A stretch of DNA of 64,000 nt from Dehalogenimonas formicexedens (GCF_001953175.1 NZ_CP018258.1:62001-126000), one strand, 5' to 3'. Positions 36,496 to 46,040 are shown, counted from the first letter of the stretch. Numbers and translations: made by a program. Notes: a model not told the origin generated them from the letters alone.

Positions 36496-38902
36496 GTCTG
36501 CTGTCCGTTATGCGATAAGCGAGAAGCTTGACCCGGTCCTGAATCATCAATTGTAACCCGCAGTAAGCCCAAACAAAGCCGGCATCGGCCCAGCCCAACG
36601 GCGTCATCAGGAATCCGTAAACCGCGATCAAGGTTGCCAATATCTGGGTGCCGATAACTGCCAGCAGGAGGATTTTCGCCGGGCGGATCGACCAGAACGG
36701 TCCCCTGGTCCTGGCGGAGAATAGCATCAGGTGCCCGGCAATCGAGAATTTCAGGTACATCATTGTCATCAGGACGTCATTCGGGAGGTGAAGAACCTGG
36801 CGTCCCAACACGAAAATAAGAAAAGATGAAAGGACGCCGTATATTCCGAGTTGTGTCGCCACGCCCAGGACAGTCCTGAAGTTCCATCTCTCCGGTTTGT
36901 CCGACGGCCTGGTATTGTCGTAAGCGATGGTCAATATCGCCCCGTCATTAAGTATTGCCAGAAGCACGATCATGATCGGGGTAACCGGATAGATGCCGTA
37001 AACCAGGATAGCCAAGGTCAAAAACAGTAGAACCCGGATGGTTTCCGATATGCGGTATATGGCGTAGCTGAGCATCCGCTGGAAGGTCTTCCTGCTTTCC
37101 TTGATGGCATCGACGATCACCGAAAGCCCGGGATTCAGGAGCACGATCTCAGCCGCGGAACGTGCGGCATCGGTAGCCCCGGCCACGGCAATCCCGGCAT
37201 CCGCTTTCTTGAGCGCCGGGGCATCGTTGACGCCGTCGCCGGTCATCCCGACGATGTGTCCCTGGCGTTGAAGCATATCGACGATGCGGTACTTGTGTTC
37301 CGGGAACACCTGGGCGAAACCGTCGGCCTGTTCTATGGCGTTCATCAGCTTCCCGTTCTTGATAGAGCCGGTTTCCTCGAAAACGCTGGCATCGAAAATG
37401 TCGGTGCCCAGCCCAAGTTCCTTTGAAATCTCCTTTGCGATCGCCACCTGGTCGCCGGTAAGCATTTTCAGTTCGACGCCCATTTTTTGAGTCGCGGCAA
37501 CGGTTTCTTTGGAATCCACACGCAGAGGGTCGAAGAGTGGGATCAGACCTTCGAAATGCCAGGCGCCCGAGTTGTCGGTCCGAGCTACCCCCAGAGAACG
37601 GTACCCCTTAGCGGCGAAACCGTCGATGACCCCGGCGATATTTTCTGTTTGCGAAGCCAGGGAAGGGTCCAAGGCTATCACGATGTGAGGCGCCCCTTTG
37701 GTGACCTTAAAAGTTGATGAGCCCTGCTCGACCTGGGCTTCGGTGCGCTTGCTCACCGGGTCAAACGGGGTGAAATGGACGGTCTCGAAGTCTTTCAGTT
37801 CCTCCGGGCTGACGATGGCGCAAATGGCCTGGTCTATGGCGTCCCTGCTTTCCGTCCGGGAAGCCAGGGCGGCGTCGGCCATGATCTGCCGGGCGGAGAT
37901 GCCGGGGATGGCGAAAGGTTCTCCGGCGGTGAGGCTGGCCTGGGTAAGCGTGCCGGTCTTATCGGAGCAAAGGATATCGATGCCGGCGACCTCTTCCACG
38001 GCGTTGAGCCTGGTGACTATAGCCCGTTTTAACGCCAGGGTTTTGGCGCCGAGAGACAGGGTGACCGACATCACCGCGGGCATGGCAACCGGCACCGCGG
38101 CGATGGTGAGGACTACTACAAACCTCAGGACTTCCAGGAAAGACTGGTGGCGGGCGAGGGCGACGCTGACGAGGATAACGGCCAGCACCACGGCGATCAG
38201 TATCAGGTAGTCGGCCATTTTCAAAACGGCGCGCTGGAGGTGGCTCCTGGTGACGGTGTCCTGGACCAGGTTTACCGTTTTGCCGTAGAAGGTGTTTTTT
38301 CCGGTGCCGAAAATCAAGGCGTCGGCCTCGCCCCGCCTGATTATCGATCCCGAATAAACGGCGTCGCCGGGCTGGCGTTCAACCGGCAGAGATTCGCCGG
38401 TAAGTGCTGACTGATCAAGTTCTACAGGGTCCCCGTTTATAAGTTTGGCATCAGCGGGCACGATGTTGCCGAGGCTTAACCTGACGATATCTCCGGGTAC
38501 CAATTCCCGTGAGGCGACGGTTGCCCATTTGCCGTCACGCTTGACCAAAGCCTGGATTGCCAATTGTTTCTTCAAGGCGGCTACAGCGTCACCGGCCTGG
38601 TATTCTTCGTGGAAGCCCACTACCGCGTTTAGCAACAGAAGGGCGATGATGAGAATGAGATCAGGCCAGTGGTGCAGGACGGCCGACAGTGCCGCGGCAA
38701 TCATGATCATCAAGGGAATCGGCCCCCAAAAGTAGGACAGGAACCTGATTAAGGGACTAACCCGTTTTTCTAGGATTTCATTGAACCCGAATTTGGCGAG
38801 GCGCAGTTTTACCTCTGATTCGGCGAGCCCGTTCGTAGAGGTTTCAAGTTGCTTGATCGAATCTGCGACCGAGAGATTTTTAAAATCCGGATGAATGTCT
38901 AT
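36485..38902 (-). CDS. Plasma-membrane P-type H+-ATPase (P3A), apparent ATA start
   Basis: Proton-pumping P-type ATPase. TGES actuator loop, phosphorylation motif CSDKTGTLT (Asp near residue 313) and GMTGDGVNDAPAL are present. The first ATG (38713) would remove the N-terminal 63 residues, yet the frame upstream encodes the family N-terminus (HPDFKNLSVADSIKQLE, then SPLIRFLSYFWGPIP). The frame is open back to a TGA at 38926-38924 and has no ATG, GTG or TTG before TTG 38716. ATA GAC at 38902-38897, preceded by AAGG, matches the expected start and gives 805 residues, the normal size. AUA initiation, a point mutation or a sequence error are the options. Confidence 0.88.
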   Translation of the reverse strand: MDIHPDFKNLSVADSIKQLETSTNGLAESEVKLRLAKFGFNEILEKRVSPLIRFLSYFWGPIPLMIMIAAALSAVLHHWPDLILIIALLLLNAVVGFHEEYQAGDAVAALKKQLAIQALVKRDGKWATVASRELVPGDIVRLSLGNIVPADAKLINGDPVELDQSALTGESLPVERQPGDAVYSGSIIRRGEADALIFGTGKNTFYGKTVNLVQDTVTRSHLQRAVLKMADYLILIAVVLAVILVSVALARHQSFLEVLRFVVVLTIAAVPVAMPAVMSVTLSLGAKTLALKRAIVTRLNAVEEVAGIDILCSDKTGTLTQASLTAGEPFAIPGISARQIMADAALASRTESRDAIDQAICAIVSPEELKDFETVHFTPFDPVSKRTEAQVEQGSSTFKVTKGAPHIVIALDPSLASQTENIAGVIDGFAAKGYRSLGVARTDNSGAWHFEGLIPLFDPLRVDSKETVAATQKMGVELKMLTGDQVAIAKEISKELGLGTDIFDASVFEETGSIKNGKLMNAIEQADGFAQVFPEHKYRIVDMLQRQGHIVGMTGDGVNDAPALKKADAGIAVAGATDAARSAAEIVLLNPGLSVIVDAIKESRKTFQRMLSYAIYRISETIRVLLFLTLAILVYGIYPVTPIMIVLLAILNDGAILTIAYDNTRPSDKPERWNFRTVLGVATQLGIYGVLSSFLIFVLGRQVLHLPNDVLMTMMYLKFSIAGHLMLFSARTRGPFWSIRPAKILLLAVIGTQILATLIAVYGFLMTPLGWADAGFVWAYCGLQLMIQDRVKLLAYRITDSRHGF

Positions 38903-39126
38903 CGGCGTTGCCTTAATTGGTTTTCAGTCGTTGAAAATGACGTTCGTTGCTGTTTCATCTTCCGGGACGTCGGCCTAAGTGTATTATAGCCTGATACCCG
39001 GTGTCGGAGACAAAAAATCTTTGAGACGCGAGATATATTTTGGCGCTTGAAAATACGAGGAGAGAATTATGTTTCAGAAATAACCCTTCTCCGAGTTTGC
39101 CGTTATCATTAGCGGAGGGCAATGAA

Positions 39127-39654
39127 ATGAAGAGTTGGCTCCGGCGTTTCCCGGTATTTATCCTTGTCGCGGCGATAACGGTGACTCTTGCGCTGGGCGC
39201 GTGTACGGCAAAAGGGCCGGCAACCGAAGGATTTGCCATATACCTGACTAAAAACGATATTTCCCCGGCGATGCTTCCCGCGATGAACTACATCGGGCTC
39301 GCCGATGCGCCACTGATCAGCGGCGACGATGTCGTTTCCTACAACGCCGAAACCCACGAAATAAGGCTGAGCGATCAGGCCTTCATTAAGATTACCCAAA
39401 TTGAGGTTCCGACCGCCGGCAAGTCCTTCGTGGTTTGCGTGGATAAGCAGATTATGTACGTCGGGGCCTTCTGGACGCCGATTTCATCGCAATCTTTCGA
39501 TGGAATTACGATTATGAAACCGCTCACGACTGACCCGAAGACTATTACGGTAAGGCTGGGATATCCCATAGCAAGCTTTTTCAAAGGATATGACCAGCGA
39601 TCAAACCCGAAAATCATCGATGCCCTGGAAAAGGCGGGGAAGCTGGCGGGGTAG
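39127..39654 (+). CDS. Hypothetical lipoprotein, 175 residues
   Basis: Start at the ATG preceded by GGAGG (39114-39118). The signal peptide ends in a lipobox (LALGAC), so Cys near residue 26 is lipidated. The mature part has IYLTKNDISPAMLPAMNYI and later FVVCVDKQIMYVGAFWTPISS strands, a mixed alpha/beta domain I do not recognise. It resembles proteins whose ligand is unknown. It is divergent from the P-type ATPase across a 220-base gap. Confidence 0.7.
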   Translation: MKSWLRRFPVFILVAAITVTLALGACTAKGPATEGFAIYLTKNDISPAMLPAMNYIGLADAPLISGDDVVSYNAETHEIRLSDQAFIKITQIEVPTAGKSFVVCVDKQIMYVGAFWTPISSQSFDGITIMKPLTTDPKTITVRLGYPIASFFKGYDQRSNPKIIDALEKAGKLAG

Positions 39655-39663
39655 TGAAGCAGT

Positions 39664-39748
39664 TCGATTTCCAATTGAGACCGGATACCACCCGACCAAA
39701 GCGGGCGGGTTAAAAACCCGCCCCTACGACCGACGTGATATTCGGAGG
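39664..39748. repeat. Direct repeat copy A with GCGGGTTAAAAACCCGC hairpin
   Basis: About 85 bases, centred on CGGGCGGGTTAAAAACCCGC. A second copy runs 39860-39944 with the same CGATTTCC start, the same hairpin and a similar TGATA.TTCGGA end. Between them lies a CTCTCCCGCC-type element related to 28080-28121. Confidence 0.65.
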
Positions 39749-39859
39749 AGATTGCCACGGGATTCCCAACCGTCCTCACCCCAGCCCTCTCCCGCCGTCA
39801 GCGGGCGAGGGAATAAAGAGGAGGAATTCCTAGGAAGTCCCTCGCAAAGATAAAATGAG

Positions 39860-39944
39860 TCGATTTCCGATTGCTGACGGTAGCATACAACCAAGGCGGG
39901 CGGGTTAAAAACCCGCCCCTACGGCGATTGTGATACTTCGGAAT
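39860..39944. repeat. Direct repeat copy B with GCGGGTTAAAAACCCGC hairpin
   Basis: Second copy of the 39664-39748 element in the same orientation. The region 39655-39985 holds no gene. Confidence 0.65.
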
Positions 39945-39985
39945 CGTTCTCATTGTGTATTGATCTAAAATTCATTGAATGATTA

Positions 39986-40013
39986 TTGACATTCCTCCGC
40001 CCGGTTGTATACT
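39986..40013 (+). promoter_or_regulatory. Promoter of marC-like gene, leaderless arrangement
   Basis: TTGACA (39986-39991), 16 bases, TATACT (40008-40013) preceded by TG. The ATG at 40023 lies 9 bases after the -10 and has no Shine-Dalgarno, so transcription and translation probably start together. Confidence 0.7.
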
Positions 40014-40022
40014 CAAGTCAGC

Positions 40023-40628
40023 ATGCTCACTCTCCAGACCCTGGCAGCTTCGACAATTTACCTGCTGGCGTTGATCAATCCCATCAGCAAGGTCTTTTTC
40101 CTGGCTTCCGCGGAAGATGCAAAGCGCGGGAGAGACCTGCTCCTAGTGTCGCTGGAATCCTCAGCGGCGGCGCTATTGATACTGGTGGTTTTCATCATCC
40201 TCGGCAACGTCGTTTTCACCAGCGTCTTTCACGTTGACATATATTCGTTCGAGATATTGGGCGGCATCGTGCTGTTCACGCTGGGCTACCGGGCGCTCAC
40301 CCGGGGCGTGTTCTACGAGGCACAGGAGAGCCAGCGCCTTTCTGAACACGCCATCATGCCGCTGGCCTCCCCGCTCATCGCCGGCCCGGCCACTATCACC
40401 GCCGTCATCGCCCTGACTGCCCAGAACGGCGCCCTGCAGACGTCGCTCTCAACTTTCATCGCCGTCGCCGTCAACTTCGTGTTCATGCTGCTCTCCATCC
40501 CCCTTTTCAGGTTTCTCAGGCACTACAATATGGTCGGCGCGTTGATACGCGTCACCGGGCTGATAGTGTCGATGATCTCGGTGCAGTTGATACTGGAGGG
40601 GCTCAGGAACTGGGCGGAGACGCTTTAG
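40023..40628 (+). CDS. MarC family integral membrane protein (UPF0056)
   Basis: 201 residues with six hydrophobic segments. The family signatures LINPISKVFFLAS near the start and MPLASPLIAGPATITAVIAL in the middle are intact. MarC-family proteins are inner-membrane proteins of unknown transport function. ATG 40023 is chosen over an in-frame ATG at 40005 because the promoter -10 lies at 40008-40013, downstream of the earlier codon. Confidence 0.92.
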   Translation: MLTLQTLAASTIYLLALINPISKVFFLASAEDAKRGRDLLLVSLESSAAALLILVVFIILGNVVFTSVFHVDIYSFEILGGIVLFTLGYRALTRGVFYEAQESQRLSEHAIMPLASPLIAGPATITAVIALTAQNGALQTSLSTFIAVAVNFVFMLLSIPLFRFLRHYNMVGALIRVTGLIVSMISVQLILEGLRNWAETL

Positions 40629-40652
40629 GTTAGGATAAGGGCGATGGAACGG

Positions 40653-40898
40653 CTATGGGGCGCCATACCGCAGAGGAATCGTTTTGGTGAAGTTCAGAAG
40701 CCTGGTGCGGTCGGTAAGTTCGAAGAATAGTTTTTTAAGCTCTGATATTTCCCCGACAAGATATAACTGTTTAGATTTATCGAATTCAGATAACGAGTTC
40801 TGGCTCCTGAGATCGAGCCTGGATAATTGGAGTTCTTCCTGCTCAATCCGGCAGGCGATAGTGTAGGCTTCAGCAGCTATACGACGCCCGTCTTCCAT
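40653..40898 (-). CDS. Small hypothetical helical protein
   Basis: 81 residues, all predicted helix (IAAEAYTIACRIEQEELQLSRLDL, then LVGEISELKKLFFELTDRTRLL). It resembles a short helical-bundle protein but no family is recognised. The ribosome site is weak (GGAAATCGGG). Convergent with the MarC-like gene. 40899-41164 downstream of radA holds no gene. Confidence 0.4.
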   Translation of the reverse strand: MEDGRRIAAEAYTIACRIEQEELQLSRLDLRSQNSLSEFDKSKQLYLVGEISELKKLFFELTDRTRLLNFTKTIPLRYGAP

Positions 40899-41164
40899 CC
40901 CGATTTCCAGCTAATAACCCAATATATATTATAGTCCCCAAACAAAGCTTTTTGGTTATTAAAGTCTATAAAAGTCCTATACATAAAATCTCATAACCTG
41001 AAATTACGCCCATCCCGGTTTTGTACCTATCGCAAACGATCGTTGAAGCGTTACGGAAGGCCAGACCTCCCCAACCCCGCCGGTTCCGGTAATCTGCAGC
41101 CTGATGCTTACCTGGGAAAAGATGGCCGGCGAGAAATTCAGAGCCCGGATGGGGAATCGCCTGC

Positions 41165-42565
41165 CTAGATGGTTTCTTCCGAAGCCGGGGCTTCTCCATC
41201 GATTCCCGGTGTCAGGCTCTCCCTGAGGGCCTGGCGGATGTCGCGGACCGGAATCAATTTGAAATCAGGGGAGGGGGATTTGACCCGGACGTTAGCCGGA
41301 ATGATAGCCTTCTTGAAACCGAGGCGATCTGCCTCAGCCAGCCGGCGCTCAATCTGGGGCACGTTCCTTATCTCGCCGGACAAACCGAGTTCTCCGATGG
41401 CGACGAGCGAAGCGTCGACAGGCGCATTTTTGTAGCTGGAGGCGATGGCGAGGGCTGTCGCCAGATCGGCGGCGGGCTCGTCCAGGTGCAGCCCGCCGGT
41501 CGCCGAGGCGATGACGTCCTGGGTGCCGAGTTTCAAATAAGCCCGGCGGGAAAGTACGGCGGTGATGATGATCAATCGTCCGAAATCGAGACCGTTGGCG
41601 GTGCGGCGGGGCTGGCCGAAGCTGGTCATGTTGGTCAGCGCCTGGATTTCAACGAGTAAAGGCCTTGAGCCCTCGAGAACAGGCACCACAGCCGACCCGA
41701 CGGTATTCTGACGGTCGCGGGACAGGAAGACTTCCGAGGGGTTCTCGACCTGCCTCAGGCCGTCTTCCTTCATCTCGAAGATACCGACCTCGTTGACCGA
41801 GCCGTAACGGTTCTTGATCGAGCGGAGAATGCGGTAGCTGGAGAACGGCTCTCCCTCAAGGTACAGCACGGTGTCGACAATATGCTCGAGGAGCCTCGGT
41901 CCGGCGATGGCCCCGTCCTTGGTAACGTGTCCGGCGATGAGCACCGGAGTCTGCGACGATTTTGCCCAGGTGACCAGGCGAGCAGCGCATTCACGGACCT
42001 GGGAGACGCCGCCGGGAGCCATCTCGATGTCAGGGGCGTAAACAGTCTGAATCGAATCAATGATGACAAGCGAAGGAGAAAGCTTATCCATCTCGGCAAT
42101 AATGTTATCGAGGTCGGTCTCATTCAGCAGGTAGAGGCCGTCGCCTTCGATGCCAAGCCTCCTGGCGCGCATCTTGATCTGAGGGCGGGTTTCTTCACCG
42201 GAGACGTATAGCACCGGCGACTTCGCGAGTTCCGCCATCTGGGCGGCGACCTGGAGGAGCAGGGTGGATTTGCCGATGCCCGGTTCGCCGCCGACCAGCG
42301 ACAAGGACCCCGGCACCAGCCCGCCACCGAGAACGCGGTTGACTTCACCCATCGTGAGGGCGATACGTTCGTTACCGGTGATTTCGATGTCGGGCAGGGG
42401 TTGGGGGGCGTTGTTAGCGATCTTTCGTGACGATGACGATTTAACGGCAGCCACGGTCTGTTCGAAAAGGGTGTTCCAATCGCCGCAGCCGGGGCATTTA
42501 CCCTGCCACTTGGCGGACTCCTGGCCGCAGCCGGAACAGACGAAGATGACGCGTGACTTTGGCAT
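41165..42565 (-). CDS. radA: DNA repair protein RadA/Sms
   Basis: 466 residues. N-terminal zinc finger Cys10-Cys13-Cys24-Cys27 (CSGCGQESAKWQGKCPGC), RecA-like ATPase with Walker A GEPGIGKST, the RadA-specific KNRYGS motif, and a Lon-protease-like C-terminal domain (LVAIGELGLSGEIRNVPQIERRLAEA). It is a branch-migration helicase in recombination. An AT-rich CCAATA repeat lies about 60 bases upstream. Confidence 0.97.
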   Translation of the reverse strand: MPKSRVIFVCSGCGQESAKWQGKCPGCGDWNTLFEQTVAAVKSSSSRKIANNAPQPLPDIEITGNERIALTMGEVNRVLGGGLVPGSLSLVGGEPGIGKSTLLLQVAAQMAELAKSPVLYVSGEETRPQIKMRARRLGIEGDGLYLLNETDLDNIIAEMDKLSPSLVIIDSIQTVYAPDIEMAPGGVSQVRECAARLVTWAKSSQTPVLIAGHVTKDGAIAGPRLLEHIVDTVLYLEGEPFSSYRILRSIKNRYGSVNEVGIFEMKEDGLRQVENPSEVFLSRDRQNTVGSAVVPVLEGSRPLLVEIQALTNMTSFGQPRRTANGLDFGRLIIITAVLSRRAYLKLGTQDVIASATGGLHLDEPAADLATALAIASSYKNAPVDASLVAIGELGLSGEIRNVPQIERRLAEADRLGFKKAIIPANVRVKSPSPDFKLIPVRDIRQALRESLTPGIDGEAPASEETI

Positions 42566-42622
42566 GGGGAGACTTTAGCGCAACGGGGTGCCAGGCGCAA
42601 GCAAACCCAGTTTGGGGACCTG

Positions 42623-42661
42623 AATAATACCAATAATACCGATTTCCAATAATCCAATTTC
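42623..42661. repeat. AT-rich CCAATA-type dispersed repeat, copy 4
   Basis: TACCAATAATACCGATTTCC-type words in the radA upstream region, same family as 1959-2002, 6404-6462 and 17082-17210. The rest of 42566-42804 holds no gene. Confidence 0.6.
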
Positions 42662-42804
42662 TCTCCCGAAGGGTTTAGTCCTGCCTGTCCTTTTGGGGAG
42701 TTTTTGGGGATATCGAGGGTTTTTCCACTATCCGTACTTATCGAGGGGCGTTGTATCTGGTGTAACGAGCCGGCCAGCCCGAAGAAAAAGGAGAAAATCA
42801 GATA

Positions 42805-43326
42805 ATGGAGAATATTTTAAAAAGGAAAAATGCCATCTGGGTCATGGTCCCGATACTTGCCCTATCGCTGGTTCTTGGAGCATGCGCCAGCCCAAACACC
42901 GACGCGGCGATCAACCCGCCGACGACCACCGACACGACCGAAAACAACAGCTACATGCCACCTCTGGACAACCCATCCAAGACGATCAAAGTCGAATACC
43001 TGTACGACGAACTTGCCTCACAGAAACACATCACCTATGACGTCACCATCGAAAACGGCGGTTCGCTCATCGTGACACTCGGCTCAAACCCCAGCACCGG
43101 GTACGATTGGCAGAAAGCCGTCATCAGCAATGGAAATGTCTCATCCGAATACACCTGCCAATTCGTCGCGCCGCCGAGCGGGATAGTGGGCGCTGCCGGA
43201 AAACAGGTATGGACATTCAAGACGCTTCAACCTGGGCAGACAACAATCAGTTTCAACTACAGCCAGCCGTGGCAGGGCGGAGTCCAGAATGAATGGACAC
43301 TGGCGCTCAACGTGACTGTAAAATAG
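42805..43326 (+). CDS. Chagasin/I42-like protease-inhibitor lipoprotein
   Basis: 173 residues. Lipobox LVLGAC places Cys near residue 27 as the lipid anchor. A Thr/Asn-rich linker leads to a domain with GSNPSTGYDW, the NPTTGY-type loop of chagasin (I42) inhibitors of papain-like cysteine proteases. FKTLQPGQTTISFNYSQPW and WTLALNVTV match the later loops and strand. A surface inhibitor or a general I42-fold binding protein are the likely roles. AAGGAG precedes the ATG, and a terminator follows. Confidence 0.82.
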   Translation: MENILKRKNAIWVMVPILALSLVLGACASPNTDAAINPPTTTDTTENNSYMPPLDNPSKTIKVEYLYDELASQKHITYDVTIENGGSLIVTLGSNPSTGYDWQKAVISNGNVSSEYTCQFVAPPSGIVGAAGKQVWTFKTLQPGQTTISFNYSQPWQGGVQNEWTLALNVTVK

Positions 43327-43342
43327 AATTTCTCGCCATTAG

Positions 43343-43376
43343 AAAAGGTGGAGGATGTTGTCCTCCACCTTTTGTT
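43343..43376 (+). terminator. Terminator of the I42-like lipoprotein gene
   Basis: Stem AAAAGGTGGAGGA / TCCTCCACCTTTT, five-base loop, then GTTTTTG. Confidence 0.9.
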
Positions 43377-43394
43377 TTTGCTGGAAACCACTAG

Positions 43395-43423
43395 TTGACG
43401 CCCTGGGTTATGGGTGTTATTCT
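43395..43423 (+). promoter_or_regulatory. Promoter of the NifX-like gene
   Basis: TTGACG (43395-43400), 17 bases, TATTCT (43418-43423), about 50 bases before the ATG at 43476. Confidence 0.6.
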
Positions 43424-43475
43424 TGTAAAATTAGATTCATTACTCTGGTGACGATTACAGAGAGCAGGGGATGTG

Positions 43476-43880
43476 ATGAAAGTTGCTATCGCTTCCGATG
43501 ACGGCAAAAATATCAGCCAGCATTTCGGCCGCGCGGCTTATTACATTGTCTACACTATAGAAAATGACAAGGTCGTCTCCAAAGAAGTTAGGGAAAAGGT
43601 GGGGCACCATTCTTTCATAGAAGCCCCGGGATCCCATTCCTGCCATGATCACGGCGGCGAGCACGGCATGGATGCCGAGTCCCAGAACAAGCATGTTTCT
43701 ATGCTCAGCGCCGCGGAAGATTGCAACTATATCGTCGCCGGGCACATGGGCGGCGGCGCTTACCATTCCATGGTGAACCAGGGAATCGAACCTCTGCTGA
43801 CCGACGTCAAGGATGCAGACCAGGTTGTTAAAGCCATTGTCGAAGACCGTTTCCAGAACGAAATCGACAGATTGCACTAG
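43476..43880 (+). CDS. Dinitrogenase FeMo-cofactor family protein (NifB/NifX-like)
   Basis: 134 residues with the Nif-cofactor-binding fold: KVAIASDDGKNISQHFGRAAYYIVY, then CNYIVAGHMGGGAYHSMVNQGI. A His/Cys insertion (SHSCHDHGGEHG) may bind metal. No nif cluster is present, so a general iron-sulfur or metal-cofactor role is more likely than nitrogenase. It is followed 16 bases later by the FmdB-like gene. Confidence 0.88.
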   Translation: MKVAIASDDGKNISQHFGRAAYYIVYTIENDKVVSKEVREKVGHHSFIEAPGSHSCHDHGGEHGMDAESQNKHVSMLSAAEDCNYIVAGHMGGGAYHSMVNQGIEPLLTDVKDADQVVKAIVEDRFQNEIDRLH

Positions 43881-43896
43881 TTCAGGAGAGATATAA

Positions 43897-44136
43897 ATGC
43901 CGATCTACGACTACAAATGCCGCGCCTGCGGCCACGTTACCGAACTGCTGGTGTCCTATACCGGGAAATGCCAGGACTTTTCCTGCTCCAGCTGCGGCGG
44001 CACCGACCTGGAACGCCAGCGCTCGGTTCCCATCGTGCTCAGCCGGTGCAATCCGGGCGGCAAAACCTGCTGCGGAGCCGAAGACCGGAGCCAGGTTTCA
44101 GGATGCGGTGGCGGCGGCTGCTGCGGCGGGCATTAA
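43897..44136 (+). CDS. FmdB-type zinc ribbon protein
   Basis: 79 residues. MPIYDYKCRACGHVTELL with Cys8/Cys11 and a second pair CSSCGG form the FmdB zinc ribbon. The C-terminal third (CCGAEDRSQVSGCGGGGCC) is unusually Cys/Gly-rich and may bind additional metal. It is cotranscribed with the NifX-like gene. Its TAA shares a TTAA with the convergent gene's stop. Confidence 0.88.
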   Translation: MPIYDYKCRACGHVTELLVSYTGKCQDFSCSSCGGTDLERQRSVPIVLSRCNPGGKTCCGAEDRSQVSGCGGGGCCGGH

Positions 44137-44753
44137 ACCTGGGATTTTTCACGCCTTTTAATGAACTCCTTGGCGGCTTTGCGGGCTTTGGGGCTGGGAG
44201 CGTTCAGATAGAAACGGGCAAACTCAAGGACGGCGGTTTTGTCCTCGATTTCATCCCAATTCTTATCCAATGATTCAAGCGCGCTGGAGGCGATCAAGGC
44301 CTTCCGTGATGGCGTGTGGTGGGTCTTGTCAATGCTGGTCAGCAATTTCACGATATCTGAGCGGAGATCCGGCTTGGCTTTGAAAACCGAAGCGGCGTTC
44401 CGGGCGACGTGCATCGGGGCGATGAGCGAATTGTCGTCGAGCAGCGAAAAATACTGATTGAAAATGTCCTCGAACCAATCTTCCGTGTCTACCCTTGCCA
44501 AACCGGCTAACAGGTAGATACCGATGTACTTGGCATCAACGCCGGGGGCCCCGAGAAGGGCGGCGAATTCATCCCAGTAACGCGGGTAGAGCCGGGCGGG
44601 ATGGGTTTTGGTCAGAAGGTGCAGCGCCTGAAAGCTCCTCTGTTTAATATCAAGGTCCCTGGAGGACAAACCGGAGACAAGCGCGGATAGTGCATCGTCA
44701 TCGGTTTGAGCGTTTTTCGCCAGGGTTTCGATTTCGGCCTGGGTTGGTTTCAT
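44133..44753 (-). CDS. HEAT-repeat-like helical protein
   Basis: 206 residues, all helix, with HEAT-like pairs such as LDIKQRSFQALHLLTK, YIGIYLLAGLARVDTEDWF and PSRKALIASSALESLDKNW. It is likely a protein-binding scaffold of unknown target. Its ATG overlaps the TGA of the threonine aldolase gene as ATGA, so the pair is translationally coupled. Confidence 0.75.
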   Translation of the reverse strand: MKPTQAEIETLAKNAQTDDDALSALVSGLSSRDLDIKQRSFQALHLLTKTHPARLYPRYWDEFAALLGAPGVDAKYIGIYLLAGLARVDTEDWFEDIFNQYFSLLDDNSLIAPMHVARNAASVFKAKPDLRSDIVKLLTSIDKTHHTPSRKALIASSALESLDKNWDEIEDKTAVLEFARFYLNAPSPKARKAAKEFIKRREKSQV

Positions 44754-45787
44754 TTCAATTGCCCCATGGCTTTTTTCAAGCGAGTGATCGCTTCGGCGAT
44801 GTCGGCGGCGGAAACCATGCGGTGTGTCACGGCGCGTACCCGCCGGGACCCGACGGAAATGAATTTGATACCGGCCTCCGCGGCTCGTTTAACGAAATCA
44901 GCGGCCAACAGGTTATCAGGCAGATCGATCATGACGATGTTGGTTTGCGGGTTTTCAACGACGAGACCCGGGATCTGACGCAGGCCATCTGCCAGGGTCC
45001 TGGCATTCTTATGGTCGTCAGCCAGTCGATCGACACAGTGCTCCAGGCAGACTATACCCGCGGCGGCGATGACCCCGGCCTGGCGCATGCCCCCGCCTAC
45101 CATCTTGCGGAACTTTCTGGCACGGGCGATGAATTCCGTGTTGCCGCAGAGCACCGATCCGATAGGCGCCGACAAACCCTTGGAGAGGCAGAAATTGACC
45201 GAGTCGACCGGCTCGCAAAGTTCGACAGGGGCGACGCCCAGGGCGACGGCGGCATTAAACAGGCGCGCCCCATCCAGGTGAACCGTCAGACCCCGCCGGT
45301 GGGCCGCTTCAGACGCCTCGGCGGTGTATTCCACGTCCAGAACGGCGCCGCCGCAGTAGTTGTGGGTGTTTTCCAGGCACAAAAGCCTTGAGGTTGGCCA
45401 GTGCAGGTTGCCGGTACCCCTGACGGAGGAATCGATTCGGTCGATATCGATGGTGCCGTCGGTGTTGTTGGGTACGGTACGGAGAGAAACGCCACCGATT
45501 GCGGCGGCGCCGCCGGCTTCATTGAGAAAGATATGCGCCCGGTCGCCCAGAATTATTTCATCCCCATGACGGGTGTGGCTCAAAACCGCGATCAGATTAC
45601 TCATCGTACCGCTGGGGGTGAAGACCGCCGCCTCCTTGCCAGTAATTTCGGCAGCGATAGCTTCCAGACGGTTGACCGTGGGGTCTTCCCCGAAAACATC
45701 GTCGCCAACCTCGGCGCGGTACATGGCATCTCGCATTTCCTGGGTGGGGTGGGTTATGGTGTCGCTTCGAAAATCGATAAATTTCAT
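44750..45787 (-). CDS. Low-specificity L-threonine aldolase
   Basis: 345 residues from the ATG with AGGTGAGGA 5 bases upstream; an in-frame upstream ATG looks non-coding. It opens with [20 protein letters not shown], and the PLP lysine is in [16 protein letters not shown]. It cleaves threonine to glycine and acetaldehyde (fold type I PLP). [16 protein letters not shown] and [13 protein letters not shown] are cofactor-binding motifs. A TACAAT lies upstream. Coupled to the HEAT-like gene. Confidence 0.93.
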   Translation of the reverse strand: MKFIDFRSDTITHPTQEMRDAMYRAEVGDDVFGEDPTVNRLEAIAAEITGKEAAVFTPSGTMSNLIAVLSHTRHGDEIILGDRAHIFLNEAGGAAAIGGVSLRTVPNNTDGTIDIDRIDSSVRGTGNLHWPTSRLLCLENTHNYCGGAVLDVEYTAEASEAAHRRGLTVHLDGARLFNAAVALGVAPVELCEPVDSVNFCLSKGLSAPIGSVLCGNTEFIARARKFRKMVGGGMRQAGVIAAAGIVCLEHCVDRLADDHKNARTLADGLRQIPGLVVENPQTNIVMIDLPDNLLAADFVKRAAEAGIKFISVGSRRVRAVTHRMVSAADIAEAITRLKKAMGQLK

Positions 45788-46040
45788 CCTTATCCTCACC
45801 TGTAAGTCGCGATGATTGTACACCAAGGGCAGTTCCAATAAACAGTTTTGTTGTTTGATTTATCCCCTTTGTGATCTGCCTGGTACCCGCCATACCCGCG
45901 AGAAGAGGCTGGATGAAAGAAGCCATCAGTTTTTTTTGTTCAGTATCAATGACGAAAAACGACATCCTAGCAGCGAATTTGGGAAAGAAAATTCAGGCCG
46001 ATTATGAGGGGGCTGTGGTTAGGGGTATTCTTAAAGTGAC

